A DNA stretch of 64,000 nt, taken from the NCBI GenBank assembly GCA_016342415.1, contig JAEIOD010000026.1, forward strand, positions 1 to 64,000. Direction: 5' to 3'. The stretch is from Clostridiales bacterium (GTDB lineage: Bacteria; Bacillota; Clostridia; Peptostreptococcales; Acidaminobacteraceae). Under the pieces are notes generated by a model that was given only the letters and a program-made list of their open reading frames with translations, made no database searches and was not told the origin of the DNA. A program made the position numbers and the translations under genes. This document shows positions 1 to 8,465 of the stretch, piece by piece (position 1 is the first letter of the stretch; every line of letters starts with the position of its first letter).

Positions 1-74
1 AATAAAAAAAGCCTGTACCAACTCAATTTAGACTGGCTCAGACTTAACTACGTATTAACTTGCTGCAAAACTCG

Positions 75-103
75 GGAATATCATAGCTAATAATTGATGT
101 CAA
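75..103 (-). promoter_or_regulatory. possible leftward promoter in the non-coding left edge
   Basis: Positions 1-117 hold no gene that I can see. On the minus strand there is a perfect -35 TTGACA (103-98) and, after 17 bp, a poor -10 TATTCC (80-75). If real, it would drive a gene beyond the left edge, divergent from pyrB. The weak -10 makes this tentative. Confidence 0.3.
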
Positions 104-117
104 GTTTAAAATTTTAA

Positions 118-146
118 TTGACAGACATTTCGTCATGTGATATTAT
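118..146 (+). promoter_or_regulatory. SigA-type promoter of pyrBI
   Basis: A perfect -35 TTGACA (118-123) is followed after 17 bp by a near-consensus -10 TATTAT (141-146). Transcription would begin near 153, just upstream of the PyrR-type leader. Confidence 0.85.
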
Positions 147-164
147 GAAGCCAATAAAATATAT

Positions 165-252
165 ACCTTTAACTCGACCCGAGAGGTTGAAAAGGTCTAG
201 CATGATATCTTTTGGATAACTAGGTCTTTTCGTGTAGAAAAGACTTTTTTTA
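165..252 (+). promoter_or_regulatory. PyrR-type transcription attenuator in the pyrBI leader
   Basis: Three mutually exclusive structures are visible. First, a PyrR-binding (anti-antiterminator) hairpin at 165-196: ACCTTT pairs with AAAGGT around GACCCGAGAGGTT, matching the family core of UCC-N-GAGAGG-Y-U. Second, an antiterminator: 189-200 (GAAAAGGTCTAG) pairs over 12 bp with 220-231 (CTAGGTCTTTTC), including two G-U pairs. Third, an intrinsic terminator: GTCTTTTC (224-231) pairs with GAAAAGAC (237-244), followed by seven T. In the known mechanism UMP-bound PyrR stabilises the first hairpin, frees the terminator arm and stops transcription. pyrR itself is not in the window. Confidence 0.88.
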
Positions 253-284
253 TTGCAAAGATAGTATCCATAGGAGGAGATAAA

Positions 285-1229
285 ATGAATCACTCAAGTA
301 TAAGACATTTAATTGAGCCGGAAGATTTTACTAAAGAGGAAATCTTAAAAGTAGTAAAACTCGGCGAGGATATGTATAACGACCCCTCAAAATACAGTGA
401 TATCTGTAATGGCAAAATCCTAGCTTCTTTATTCTATGAACCAAGCACGAGGACAAAATTTAGTTTTGATTCAGCAATGTTAAGATTGGGTGGTAACTTA
501 ATAGGATTTGCTGATGCCAATACAAGCTCGGCTAAAAAAGGTGAAAGTATCGCTGACACTATTAGAGTTATGGGATACTATGCAGATATTATCGTAATGA
601 GACATCCAAAAGAAGGTGCTCCTAAATTGGCTTCTATGTATTCTGAAGTACCAGTAATCAATGCTGGAGATGGCGGACACCAACATCCAACACAAACATT
701 GACAGACTTACTAACAATAAAAGTATATAAAGGCCAATTGGAAAATCATACAATTGCTTTCTGTGGTGACTTAAAATACGGTCGTACGGTGCATTCACTA
801 ATTAGAACTATGGCAAGATTTAACGCTAAGAAATTCATTCTAATTTCTCCTGAAGAATTACAATTACCGTCTTCATTAAAAAGACAACTTCTAGATCAAT
901 ACGATATCGAAATTGAGGAAGTAAGATACTTAGAAGAAGTGGTTGAGCAAATTGACATTCTATATATGACTAGAATTCAGAAAGAAAGATTCTTTAATGA
1001 AGAAGATTATTTAAAACTAAAGAACTCTTATATTTTAACAAACGATAAATTGGAAAATGCAAAAGACGACATGATTATCATGCACCCACTACCAAGAGTT
1101 AATGAAATTTCATATGAAGTAGATGATAACAAACGTGCTGTATACTTTGAACAATCAAAATTAGGGGTATACGTAAGAATGGCATTGATTTCGAAATTAT
1201 TGGAGGTGGGACCATATGTTAGAGGTTAA
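285..1229 (+). CDS. pyrB: aspartate carbamoyltransferase catalytic subunit
   Basis: Condenses carbamoyl phosphate with aspartate to N-carbamoyl-aspartate, the committed step of de novo pyrimidine synthesis, in the cytoplasm. At 314 residues it has family length. The carbamoyl-phosphate loop STRTKFSF is at residues 54-61, the lysine-bearing loop SSAKKGES near 81-88, and the C-terminal HPLPRVNEI motif is present. GGAGGAG (273-279) precedes the ATG by 5 nt. It overlaps pyrI by 14 bp, implying translational coupling and a catalytic-regulatory holoenzyme of the E. coli type. Expression should follow UMP level through the attenuator upstream. Confidence 0.97.
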   Translation: MNHSSIRHLIEPEDFTKEEILKVVKLGEDMYNDPSKYSDICNGKILASLFYEPSTRTKFSFDSAMLRLGGNLIGFADANTSSAKKGESIADTIRVMGYYADIIVMRHPKEGAPKLASMYSEVPVINAGDGGHQHPTQTLTDLLTIKVYKGQLENHTIAFCGDLKYGRTVHSLIRTMARFNAKKFILISPEELQLPSSLKRQLLDQYDIEIEEVRYLEEVVEQIDILYMTRIQKERFFNEEDYLKLKNSYILTNDKLENAKDDMIIMHPLPRVNEISYEVDDNKRAVYFEQSKLGVYVRMALISKLLEVGPYVRG

Positions 1230-1650
1230 AGGTATTTTAAACGGTGTAGTACTTGATCATATCAAAGCAGGAAAAGGACTTGAAGTTTTCCATATGCTTA
1301 AACTGAATAAAATTGATGCACCAGTGGTTCTATTGATGAACGTTGGCAGTAAAGATTTAGGAAAGAAAGATATCATCAAAATTGAAGATAAAGTAGATTT
1401 CAATTTTGATATCCTATCACTTATAGATACACATATCACTGTAAATATTATTAAGAATGATAAAAGAGTTGAAAAGTTTACCGTAGAAGTACCGGAGGAA
1501 ATTATTGGACATATCGAATGTAAAAATCCTAGATGCATCACTAACTTTGATGATTACGTCAATCCTACTTTCCATAAATATGCGGAAGATGATAAAGTAC
1601 TAGAATATGTTTGTAGCTTCTGTGAGGAAATCACAAAGTTCAAAAAATAA
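1216..1650 (+). CDS. pyrI: aspartate carbamoyltransferase regulatory subunit
   Basis: The regulatory chain binds nucleotide effectors and holds catalytic trimers together through a zinc domain. It has 144 residues, slightly shorter than the E. coli chain. The zinc ligands are Cys102, Cys107, Cys133 and Cys136 (C-x4-C and C-x2-C), the expected spacing. The start lies inside the end of pyrB with GGAGGTGG 6 nt upstream. An intrinsic terminator follows the stop by 5 bp, so pyrBI forms a two-gene unit. Confidence 0.96.
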   Translation: MLEVKGILNGVVLDHIKAGKGLEVFHMLKLNKIDAPVVLLMNVGSKDLGKKDIIKIEDKVDFNFDILSLIDTHITVNIIKNDKRVEKFTVEVPEEIIGHIECKNPRCITNFDDYVNPTFHKYAEDDKVLEYVCSFCEEITKFKK

Positions 1651-1655
1651 AGTAA

Positions 1656-1680
1656 GGCTTCCACTTGGAAGCCTTTTTTT
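1656..1680 (+). terminator. intrinsic terminator of pyrBI
   Basis: GGCTTCC pairs with GGAAGCC around an ACTT loop, followed by seven T. It lies immediately downstream of pyrI. Confidence 0.93.
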
Positions 1681-1712
1681 AAAGAAAAAGCCGATGTTCA
1701 AAAACATCGGCT
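1681..1712 (-). terminator. intrinsic terminator of the leftward symporter gene
   Basis: A ten-base stem AGCCGATGTT/AACATCGGCT (1689-1698, 1703-1712) is followed on the minus strand by TTTTCTTT. It sits back to back with the pyrBI terminator between the convergent genes, and the T run at 1711-1715 could let it work rightward as well. Confidence 0.9.
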
Positions 1713-1720
1713 TTTATTAA

Positions 1721-3181
1721 CTATATTTCCCATCCAAAGAATGTAAACACCGCTTTTACAACGCCTAAGTTGTATAAGAATACAAATATGATTCCAAGTG
1801 GTGCAACGAATTTACATAAGAAATCAAATACTACAAAGTATCCAATTCTTAGAACGCCATTATTTGATAATTCCTCTTTAACATCTTCATTTTTCATTTT
1901 CCAACCAACAAAGACAGAAATCATCAAGCCACCGATTGGTAATAAGAAGTTAGCAGAGATTTTATCTAAAGCATCAAAGAATCCATATTGAGTAAAGAAT
2001 CTAGCAAAACCTTCTGCTTCACTTAACTCTAATATTGGGAATGTTTGAGTAAATGGTCCTAATGATAATGAACATAAAATACCCATGAACGTAATAATAA
2101 TTGTTGAAATAATTGTTGCCTTTTTACGGTCTAAGTTCATTTCCTCTGACAAGTACGCAACCACAACTTCTAAGATAGAAATTGAAGAAGTTAATGCAGC
2201 AACTGCAAGAAGTACAAAGAACATAATACCGAATAATTGACCTATGTTACCCATTGCATTAAAAACATTAGGTAAAGTAACAAATACAAGTCCTGGTCCA
2301 ACACCTGGTTCAATTCCAAATGCAAATACAGCAGGGAATATTGCTAATCCAGCTAATAATGCAATTAGTGTATCTGCTATTGTTACTTGAATCGAAGTCA
2401 CACCAAGATTCTCTTTTTTACCAATATAAGAACCATAAGTGATCATAGTACCCATACCAAGAGATAATGAGAAGAATGCATGTCCTAAAGCATCAAGAAC
2501 AGAACTTAGTTTTAAAGCACCCCATTCTGGTTTGAATAAGAATTCAACACCAGCAGATGATCCCTTTAACGAAATTGCCTTAATATCTAAGATAATAATA
2601 ATTACCAGTAACATCGGCATTAAAATTTTTGAATATTTTTCAATACCATTCTTTACACCGCCCAAGATAACACCAGCAGTTAATGCCATAAATGCTACTT
2701 GATACATAATTGGATGCCACCACTCACCAAAAGTACCGGCGTCGTTTGTACCAGAAATGAAGTTACCAAACATGCCACCAATTGCATCTGGCGACATATC
2801 TTTAAATGCTCCAAATATCATTTTAACAACATAGAAGAAAGTCCAACCTGCTACTACACCATAGAATGATAAAATCATGAACGCGGCACCAAGACCCATC
2901 CACCCAGTTAAGAACCAAGGTGTATTTGGAGCTAATTTCTTAAACGAACCAACAGCATTTTTTTGAGCACGACGTCCAATAAGAAACTCAGACAACATAA
3001 CAGGTGCGCCAATAAGTGCGATACAAACTAAATAAATTAAAATAAATGCAGCTCCACCGTTTATTCCAACGATGTACGGGAATTTCCATATATTCCCTAG
3101 ACCAATCGCTGAACCTGCAGCGGCAGCAATGATACCAAACTTGGACGTAAAACCATCACGTTTTGGATTTAAATTTTCCAT
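1721..3181 (-). CDS. sodium-dependent symporter, SNF (neurotransmitter:sodium symporter) family
   Basis: A membrane protein of 486 residues with many hydrophobic segments, as in bacterial LeuT/MhsT-like amino-acid:sodium symporters. The family signature of the unwound first helix, GSAIGLGNIWKFPY, lies at about residues 23-36, where the substrate and sodium bind. The likely substrate is an amino acid, but which one cannot be read from the sequence. The start has GGGGAGG (3185-3191) just upstream. The gene is a single-gene unit with its own terminator, convergent with pyrBI. Confidence 0.9.
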   Translation of the reverse strand: MENLNPKRDGFTSKFGIIAAAAGSAIGLGNIWKFPYIVGINGGAAFILIYLVCIALIGAPVMLSEFLIGRRAQKNAVGSFKKLAPNTPWFLTGWMGLGAAFMILSFYGVVAGWTFFYVVKMIFGAFKDMSPDAIGGMFGNFISGTNDAGTFGEWWHPIMYQVAFMALTAGVILGGVKNGIEKYSKILMPMLLVIIIILDIKAISLKGSSAGVEFLFKPEWGALKLSSVLDALGHAFFSLSLGMGTMITYGSYIGKKENLGVTSIQVTIADTLIALLAGLAIFPAVFAFGIEPGVGPGLVFVTLPNVFNAMGNIGQLFGIMFFVLLAVAALTSSISILEVVVAYLSEEMNLDRKKATIISTIIITFMGILCSLSLGPFTQTFPILELSEAEGFARFFTQYGFFDALDKISANFLLPIGGLMISVFVGWKMKNEDVKEELSNNGVLRIGYFVVFDFLCKFVAPLGIIFVFLYNLGVVKAVFTFFGWEI

Positions 3182-3418
3182 AAAAGCCTCCCCTTTAATA
3201 ACGAATTGTTTCTTTTTCGTAACAACTGCTTAATTATACACTAATTCAAGCTATAAAAAAATACCCATTTTTGTTTTCTTTTAAAAAACAAGTATGCATA
3301 TTTTAAGTCTGACCCCTCAAACAAATAGATTGTTATTTCTTAAATAAGCAGCGATTTCAATCATAGCGTTAATTCGCTAAATTTTCTGACAATTCTTATA
3401 CAATAATATATCATACTC
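3182..3418. other. AT-rich non-coding stretch upstream of the symporter gene
   Basis: Together with the terminator region, 348 bp separate two leftward genes. It should hold the symporter promoter. A TATAAT hexamer lies on the minus strand at 3238-3233, but no good -35 is spaced from it. No open frame with a ribosome-binding site was seen. Confidence 0.4.
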
Positions 3419-3450
3419 ACAAAAAAAATTCCACAAAAAATGTAGAATTT
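3419..3450 (-). terminator. terminator of the GH18-ndk-FAD gene run
   Basis: On the minus strand AAATTC pairs with GAATTT and ACA with TGT (one mismatch) around a five-base loop, followed by at least eight T. The stem is AT-rich and lies about 80 bp past the stop of the oxidoreductase gene. Confidence 0.7.
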
Positions 3451-3529
3451 CAAAAATAATTTTAATTTGGTGTATTTTTATGTATTTTTCAGTTTTAAAC
3501 CGTATAATCATGCAATGTTTTTGTATTTT

Positions 3530-5098
3530 TTAAAAAGTTGCAACAATTTCAGCAACTTTAATGCCATCAATTGCAGAAGAAACAATTCCCCCAGCAAAAC
3601 CAGCACCTTCTCCAATTGGATACAAACCTTTAATGTTGGAACTTTCCATAGTTGTATAGTCTCTATTCATTCTAATTGGAGCAGAACTTCTTGATTCAAT
3701 AGCAGTTATGACCACATCAGCAGCATCAAAACCCTCAATTTTCTTACCAAAAGCTACTAAACCTTCTTTGAGCGCTTTACAAACAACATCTGGCAAACAT
3801 TCTTTTATTTGTGTCCATTTCACACCAGGTTTATAACTTGGTATAATACGATTTAATCGATGTTCTGTTCCATGAAGAAACGACCCTAAAGTCTCAGCTG
3901 GTGCGTGATAATTGTTACCACCCAATTCAAATGCCTTTTGCTCATATTTTCTTTGATAATAAACACCGGCAAGTGGATGTGTTGACTCAAAGTCTTCCAC
4001 TTGTATTTGAACCAGTATCGCACTATTAATATTTTTTTGATCTCTTGCATGTTCACTCATACCATTAACGACCAAACCACCATGTTCTGAAGAGGATGCC
4101 ACAACCATCCCACCTGGACAAACACAAAACGAATAAACGCTTCTACCGTTTGATGCTTTATGAGTCAATTTATAATCTGATGCGCCTAAAAATTCACGAT
4201 GGTCCAATATACCATATTGATTGAGATCAATCGTATCTTGTAAATGTTCAATACGCACACCCATAGCAAAAGGTTTTTGTTCTATATCCAAACCCAAGTC
4301 ATACAACACCTCATAGGTATCTCTAGCAGAATGACCAACTGCCAAAATAACATGATCACTATGATAGTGTTCATTATTTTCTAACACTATGCCTTTAATA
4401 CGTCCTTCTATTACATCGAAAGATTTTACATATGCATTGAAATTAACTGTACCACCTTTTTCTAAAATATAAGCTCTCATACTCTTTACAACATCTTTGA
4501 GAATATCTGTGCCAACATGTGGTTTATTCATATATAGTATTTCTTCAGGTGCACCATGTTTAACCAATATGTCCAATACTTTTTTTGCCCTAGGGTCTTT
4601 TGAACGTGTAGTTAATTTACCATCTGAAAAAGTACCAGCACCTCCTTCTCCATACTGGACATTTGAATTTGGATTCAAATCACCAGTTTCCCAAAATGAC
4701 TCCACACTCATAGTTCGACTGTCTACATCTTCTCCACGTTCGAAAACAACAGGTTTTAATCCAAGTTCCGCTAAAATATAAGCAGCAAATAATCCTGCTG
4801 GACCAAAACCAACTATTATTGGAGACGGTTTACAAATTGGTGTTGGGTACTCATATACCATCTCTTTTGCCTGAACTAGTTGTTTGTTCTTGGACAACAC
4901 TATCGACTCATTCACAATATTTACATCAATAACACATACATAATGGACTCTTGGTTTTTTTCTGGCATCCAATGAGCGTTTGACTAATTTATAAGAAATC
5001 AACTGTTCCTCTGAAATTCTTAAAGCTTTTATTATCTTTCTTCTTAGTTCTTTTTCTGTATAATTAATATCTATTTTTAACTGATTTATTCTTATCAT
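3530..5098 (-). CDS. NAD(P)/FAD-dependent oxidoreductase of unknown substrate (COG2509-like)
   Basis: A flavoprotein of about 522 residues. An N-terminal domain of about 90 residues precedes an FAD Rossmann motif, VGFGPAGLFAAY (near residues 96-107), an internal YGEGGAGTFSDGKLTTR segment, and a C-terminal FAD-binding motif GLYPIGEGAGFAGGI. This matches the uncharacterised FAD-dependent dehydrogenase family common in clostridia; the substrate is unknown. The ATG at 5098 is preferred because AAGGAAGG lies just upstream, whereas an earlier in-frame start at 5128 has no such site and falls in a hairpin. It is probably cotranscribed with ndk, 34 bp upstream. Confidence 0.85.
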   Translation of the reverse strand: MIRINQLKIDINYTEKELRRKIIKALRISEEQLISYKLVKRSLDARKKPRVHYVCVIDVNIVNESIVLSKNKQLVQAKEMVYEYPTPICKPSPIIVGFGPAGLFAAYILAELGLKPVVFERGEDVDSRTMSVESFWETGDLNPNSNVQYGEGGAGTFSDGKLTTRSKDPRAKKVLDILVKHGAPEEILYMNKPHVGTDILKDVVKSMRAYILEKGGTVNFNAYVKSFDVIEGRIKGIVLENNEHYHSDHVILAVGHSARDTYEVLYDLGLDIEQKPFAMGVRIEHLQDTIDLNQYGILDHREFLGASDYKLTHKASNGRSVYSFCVCPGGMVVASSSEHGGLVVNGMSEHARDQKNINSAILVQIQVEDFESTHPLAGVYYQRKYEQKAFELGGNNYHAPAETLGSFLHGTEHRLNRIIPSYKPGVKWTQIKECLPDVVCKALKEGLVAFGKKIEGFDAADVVITAIESRSSAPIRMNRDYTTMESSNIKGLYPIGEGAGFAGGIVSSAIDGIKVAEIVATF

Positions 5099-5120
5099 AT
5101 AACCTTCCTTACATAGCAAA

Positions 5121-5134
5121 AGCCCCATAGGGCT
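5121..5134 (-). other. short GC-rich hairpin between ndk and the oxidoreductase gene
   Basis: AGCCC (5121-5125) pairs with GGGCT (5130-5134) around CATA. On the minus strand it is followed by only three T, so it may be a weak attenuator or an RNA-processing site. It overlaps the ndk stop. Confidence 0.45.
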
Positions 5135-5528
5135 AAAACCAAATTTCTAATTCTCTTTTTGCGTCTTCTAAATTAGCTGATCCGTGAACGACATTACGCT
5201 GAACACTCTCTCCATAAATGTACCTGATTGTAGCTGGGCGTGCTTTGCTAGGGTTCGTTGCTCCATTTATATCTCGAACAACCTGAACTGCATTCTCTCC
5301 AGCTACTTTTAAAACAATCACTTCGTCTTCCATCATAAATTCAAGTAACGAAGGATAAAAGTCTCTATTTACATGTTCTTCATAGTGTTTCTCAAGAATT
5401 GCCTTGTCGAGTTGTCTTTTATACATCCCCTCAATAATTAAACCATTATCCTCATATATACTGATGATACGTCCAATCAGATGCCTTTTAACTGCATCAG
5501 GCTTAATTAATATCAATGTTCTCTCCAT
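5133..5528 (-). CDS. ndk: nucleoside-diphosphate kinase
   Basis: Transfers the gamma-phosphate between nucleoside tri- and diphosphates through a phosphohistidine. The protein has 131 residues from the preferred start. The active-site His is in NVVHGSAN (about residue 115), and KPDAVKR near the N terminus is typical. Two usually fixed positions differ: the Asp after HGS is Ala, and PGTIR reads PATIR. The ATG at 5528 is chosen over an in-frame GTG at 5534 because AAGGAGG is 7 nt from the ATG but overlaps the GTG. It lies between a small membrane protein gene and a flavoprotein gene. Confidence 0.93.
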   Translation of the reverse strand: MERTLILIKPDAVKRHLIGRIISIYEDNGLIIEGMYKRQLDKAILEKHYEEHVNRDFYPSLLEFMMEDEVIVLKVAGENAVQVVRDINGATNPSKARPATIRYIYGESVQRNVVHGSANLEDAKRELEIWF

Positions 5529-5570
5529 AGTCACCCCTCCTTAAGCTATATATGCCCGAAAGGATACGTT

Positions 5571-5777
5571 TTACTCAGTCTCTTCTAATTTTTCCAAGTA
5601 AACTTCATTGATACCTACCATCCCGAGTTCTCTAGCGCGTTGAATGATTTCAGCATTCGTAGGTTGATCCATACTATGATCTTCTATCACGACATTAATA
5701 ATACCGTAAAAGAAGAATGATAATCCAATAACCAACAGTGCAAAATATCTATATATTTTTTTCACATTAATATACAT
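5571..5777 (-). CDS. small single-pass membrane protein of unknown function
   Basis: A protein of 68 residues. After a short basic N terminus (MYINVKKIYRY) comes one hydrophobic helix (about residues 12-30), then an acidic external or cytosolic tail with PTNAEIIQRARELGMVG. I do not recognise a named family. Its ATG overlaps the stop of the upstream GH18 gene by one base (TAATG), indicating translational coupling, with AAGGTG as the ribosome site inside the GH18 gene. A role with the GH18 enzyme at the envelope is inference. Confidence 0.75.
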   Translation of the reverse strand: MYINVKKIYRYFALLVIGLSFFFYGIINVVIEDHSMDQPTNAEIIQRARELGMVGINEVYLEKLEETE

Positions 5778-7318
5778 TATTCACCTTTTTCCAATGCTTC
5801 TTCTAATACCGGCCAGATTGATTCCAATTCATATCCTCTTCTCCAAGAAGCAATACCCTTTAAGTTGTATTTGTGTACCATCTCAATTTTAAGTTTTAAA
5901 CTTTCTGCATCTTCTATCCAAACTTTCTTAACGGCATTATCAGCAGCATCTATAAAACTAATATAATTTTGACCTGCCGCTTCATCCCATAATACATTGT
6001 AATCACCACCAGCCAAAATACTTTCCATTTTATGCATCGTAATGGCATCTGATGTTACTTTCATTTCATTGACAAGTTCTTTATGCGGTCTTTCAAACCA
6101 AACACGCATATAAAACGGGATACCCATTATTACTTTGTTTGAATCTACTTCACTTATTAATATCTCAAGATTCTTGTCCAACCAATTGAGTGAAGCAACC
6201 GACCCGCTTATAGGAGAAGATCCCCAATGTTCATCATAAGACATGACTACTATATAGTCAACCCATTGTCCAAGGACTTTCCTATCATAACATTTAGACC
6301 AATTATCAGAACCTCCACCAAATGTTACATCTATTGAAACCAAGATACCACTACGATGAAATGCTGCAGTTAATTCAGCTATAAATTGACTCAGTTTTTC
6401 TTTATCATCTTTATAAATGTTTTCAAAGTCGATGTTTATACCTTTAAAATCATTTTCCGAATATATTTTTACAAGTTGATTGATGACATTTGCTCTTACT
6501 TCAATTGAACTGATGATATCTCGCGTCATATCAGGATCAAAACTGTTGGTAACTGCCGGCCACAAATCATAATCATTATCCATAGCCCACTGAATATAAT
6601 CCTCTTGAGTTTTTAATCTTAATTGTCCCTCACTATCAATCACTTCGTACCAAACAGGAGAAATAACATCTAATCCAGGCATATCATACAAAGAAGAAAC
6701 ATCAGTTTTTCTACTGTATACAGCTTCCCATGTCATAGTAATCTTCTCAGGCATACGCTCTTTTATGCCATTTATCATCTCTTTGATCAGATAAGTTTGA
6801 TCACCTTTAGAATTAAAATCAATTTGTAATGAAAACAATGGATCCTCTATTAAGAAATAACTCATATTAAATTGTTCTTGAAGAGCATCTAAAGACACAT
6901 AGACGACGTCCCCTTTTTTCACTAGAATATCATTGGCATATGATTCTTTCCCATTAATCGAATATTGGTTTTTGTTGAAGTTAAATAAATAGGTTTGATC
7001 TTCATAAACCCAGATTAATTGGTTATGTTCTTCATCATGCTGATACACAAATCTATAGATTCCATTTAGATATTCCAATTGTATTAAATTGTTGTTTTTA
7101 ATATAATCAACTTCTTCTTCAGATATCTCTAGAGTCATGTCTGATGCAAAACTTCTAATTCTAATTTCTGGTTCAGGTTCAATGATTTCAATGACTTCTG
7201 CAACCTCTTCATCAATTTCATTTTCAACTTTATTGTCACTCCCTGTATTTCTTAAAACAAATACACCTGCAATAATCAGGGAAATCACTAGCACTAATAA
7301 TACTATTATTTTTTTCAT
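5777..7318 (-). CDS. membrane-anchored glycosyl hydrolase family 18 protein
   Basis: A protein of 513 residues from the preferred start. It begins MKKIIVLLVLVISLIIAG, a signal-anchor, followed by an acidic linker, then a region resembling a copper-amine-oxidase-like N-terminal (SLH-associated) fold, then the GH18 barrel. The catalytic motif GINIDFEN has Asp297 and Glu299, the DxE pair of GH18 enzymes. Such clostridial proteins resemble the SleL/YaaH group that cleaves peptidoglycan or chitin-like glycans; the substrate here is unproven. The ATG at 7318 follows GAGGAG by 7 nt; an earlier in-frame start at 7348 lacks a ribosome site. It is the first gene of a four-gene leftward run. Confidence 0.88.
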   Translation of the reverse strand: MKKIIVLLVLVISLIIAGVFVLRNTGSDNKVENEIDEEVAEVIEIIEPEPEIRIRSFASDMTLEISEEEVDYIKNNNLIQLEYLNGIYRFVYQHDEEHNQLIWVYEDQTYLFNFNKNQYSINGKESYANDILVKKGDVVYVSLDALQEQFNMSYFLIEDPLFSLQIDFNSKGDQTYLIKEMINGIKERMPEKITMTWEAVYSRKTDVSSLYDMPGLDVISPVWYEVIDSEGQLRLKTQEDYIQWAMDNDYDLWPAVTNSFDPDMTRDIISSIEVRANVINQLVKIYSENDFKGINIDFENIYKDDKEKLSQFIAELTAAFHRSGILVSIDVTFGGGSDNWSKCYDRKVLGQWVDYIVVMSYDEHWGSSPISGSVASLNWLDKNLEILISEVDSNKVIMGIPFYMRVWFERPHKELVNEMKVTSDAITMHKMESILAGGDYNVLWDEAAGQNYISFIDAADNAVKKVWIEDAESLKLKIEMVHKYNLKGIASWRRGYELESIWPVLEEALEKGE

Positions 7319-7337
7319 AACACTCTCCTCAAAACCT

Positions 7338-7343
7338 ATTATA
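7338..7343 (-). promoter_or_regulatory. probable -10 element of the GH18 gene run
   Basis: A consensus TATAAT on the minus strand lies 20 bp upstream of the GH18 start codon. A convincing -35 is not visible, so the call is weak. The rest of 7344-7480 holds no gene. Confidence 0.35.
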
Positions 7344-7480
7344 ATCAATATTATGACACATGAAACTATTTATTTTCTAATTTAATATTGTTTTAACAGT
7401 TTTGACTTGAAGATCCCTTCTTGCAAACTGCAAATAACAGGACTAGAAAGCTTACAACAATATTAAGATGTGATTAGAAA

Positions 7481-7509
7481 TTCATTTAACCACCATTCAA
7501 AATTATAAT
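7481..7509 (+). promoter_or_regulatory. possible promoter of the CvpA-like gene
   Basis: TTCATT (7481-7486), 17 bp, TATAAT (7504-7509). The -10 is perfect and the -35 poor. A second TATAAT at 7516-7521 would put the start point inside the ribosome-binding site and is less likely. Confidence 0.5.
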
Positions 7510-7540
7510 CTATGATATAATTGTTTTGTGGAGGCATATT

Positions 7541-8236
7541 ATGAATTATTTAGATTATATTATTATTGCAATATTTATTTTTTACGGTCTTTGGGGATTG
7601 GCAAAAGGCGTTCTCAGAATAATATTGGATTTAGTTGGTTATGTCGTTGCAATTATCATTGCGAAATTGACAAGCCCTTTATTGATTTCTTACATTAGTG
7701 AAACTCGTTTTTACGGCAATGTTCACAACAAAATTTATGATACCTTTTCAAGAATCAGTCCTGAATTAGGACGTTCAATTGAAACTTTGAAAATACCTGA
7801 TAACATAAGTGAAATGATACAACAAGAACCTGGTCTAAGATCGGTATTACACAGTTATCCTAAATTACAATCTACAATCGAATCCAATTTAAGCACTTTG
7901 TATGGTAGAGGATTTATGGAAGTCGTGACAGAATATATGATAGCTATCATCAGCATTCTAGTTCTTTTTATTTGTATAAAAATTCTGTTTTCTATTGTAG
8001 TGTCTGTAATCCTATCTAGACAAGATCATCTACCACTCGCCATTACAAACAGAATCCTTGGTATGGCTTTTGGATGTATTGTGGCATTATTCATTATTAC
8101 TTTTACTTTACAACTCATTGAAGTCTATTCATTGGCAAGTTCACCTGTTTTGTTAGAGACAATATCACATTCAAAATATGGTCATGTATTTACATCCATA
8201 CCGCTATTAGACTTCCTGACAAAGTTAATCAATTAA
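7541..8236 (+). CDS. CvpA family membrane protein
   Basis: A protein of 231 residues with about four hydrophobic helices. Its start, NYLDYIIIAIFIFYGLWGLAKG, has the layout of CvpA/colicin V production proteins (a DY-helix-GxxKG pattern). In Bacillota such proteins are widespread inner-membrane proteins with no settled biochemical role. The ATG at 7541 is chosen because GTGGAGG lies 6 nt upstream; an in-frame TTG at 7526 has no site. It is the only rightward gene between 1.7 kb and the right edge and stands alone, ending at a strong terminator. Confidence 0.8.
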   Translation: MNYLDYIIIAIFIFYGLWGLAKGVLRIILDLVGYVVAIIIAKLTSPLLISYISETRFYGNVHNKIYDTFSRISPELGRSIETLKIPDNISEMIQQEPGLRSVLHSYPKLQSTIESNLSTLYGRGFMEVVTEYMIAIISILVLFICIKILFSIVVSVILSRQDHLPLAITNRILGMAFGCIVALFIITFTLQLIEVYSLASSPVLLETISHSKYGHVFTSIPLLDFLTKLIN

Positions 8237-8260
8237 AAAAGTTGGAGTACTCCAACTTTT
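8235..8260. terminator. bidirectional intrinsic terminator
   Basis: AAAAGTTGGAG and its exact complement CTCCAACTTTT form a near-perfect palindrome with A and T runs on both sides. It can end the rightward CvpA-like gene and the leftward LigB-AMMECR1 transcript after that crosses the DnaA-box cluster. Confidence 0.88.
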
Positions 8261-8268
8261 CAACATTT

Positions 8269-8454
8269 TGTGGATAACTATTTTATTAAAGAATAGTTAT
8301 CCACATTGTTTTTCATTAATTATTACTATGTTTCAACCCTTCAAAAGGTCTATCCACACAGTTCTCTGAGTATGTGGATAATTTAAATCCATTCCATCTA
8401 CATATTATTCACCGAATTTTATGAGTTATCCACAATATTGTTAAGTTATACACA
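8269..8454. other. cluster of six DnaA boxes (origin-like or DnaA-titrating site)
   Basis: Within 186 bp are four perfect TTATCCACA boxes (8277-8269 minus, 8297-8305 plus, 8381-8373 minus, 8426-8434 plus) and two close ones (CTATCCACA at 8350-8358 plus, TTATACACA at 8446-8454 plus). The first two form a 14-bp perfect inverted repeat with a 9-nt spacer (8269-8282, 8292-8305). An AT-rich stretch at 8306-8335 includes TAGTAATAA on the minus strand, resembling DnaA-trio repeats. No gene lies in 8237-8465. No dnaA, dnaN or gene-strand switch is present, so a secondary DnaA-binding cluster is at least as likely as oriC. Confidence 0.8.
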
Positions 8455-8465
8455 TATCATTCACA

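Noticed and set aside
3264-3294. Hairpin TTGTTTT/AAAAACAA upstream of the symporter gene
   Set aside because: Made only of A/T runs and a few other bases; easily expected by chance in this AT-rich gap.
7516-7521. TATAAT just before the CvpA-like gene
   Set aside because: Its start point would fall on the ribosome-binding site; the TATAAT at 7504-7509 fits better.
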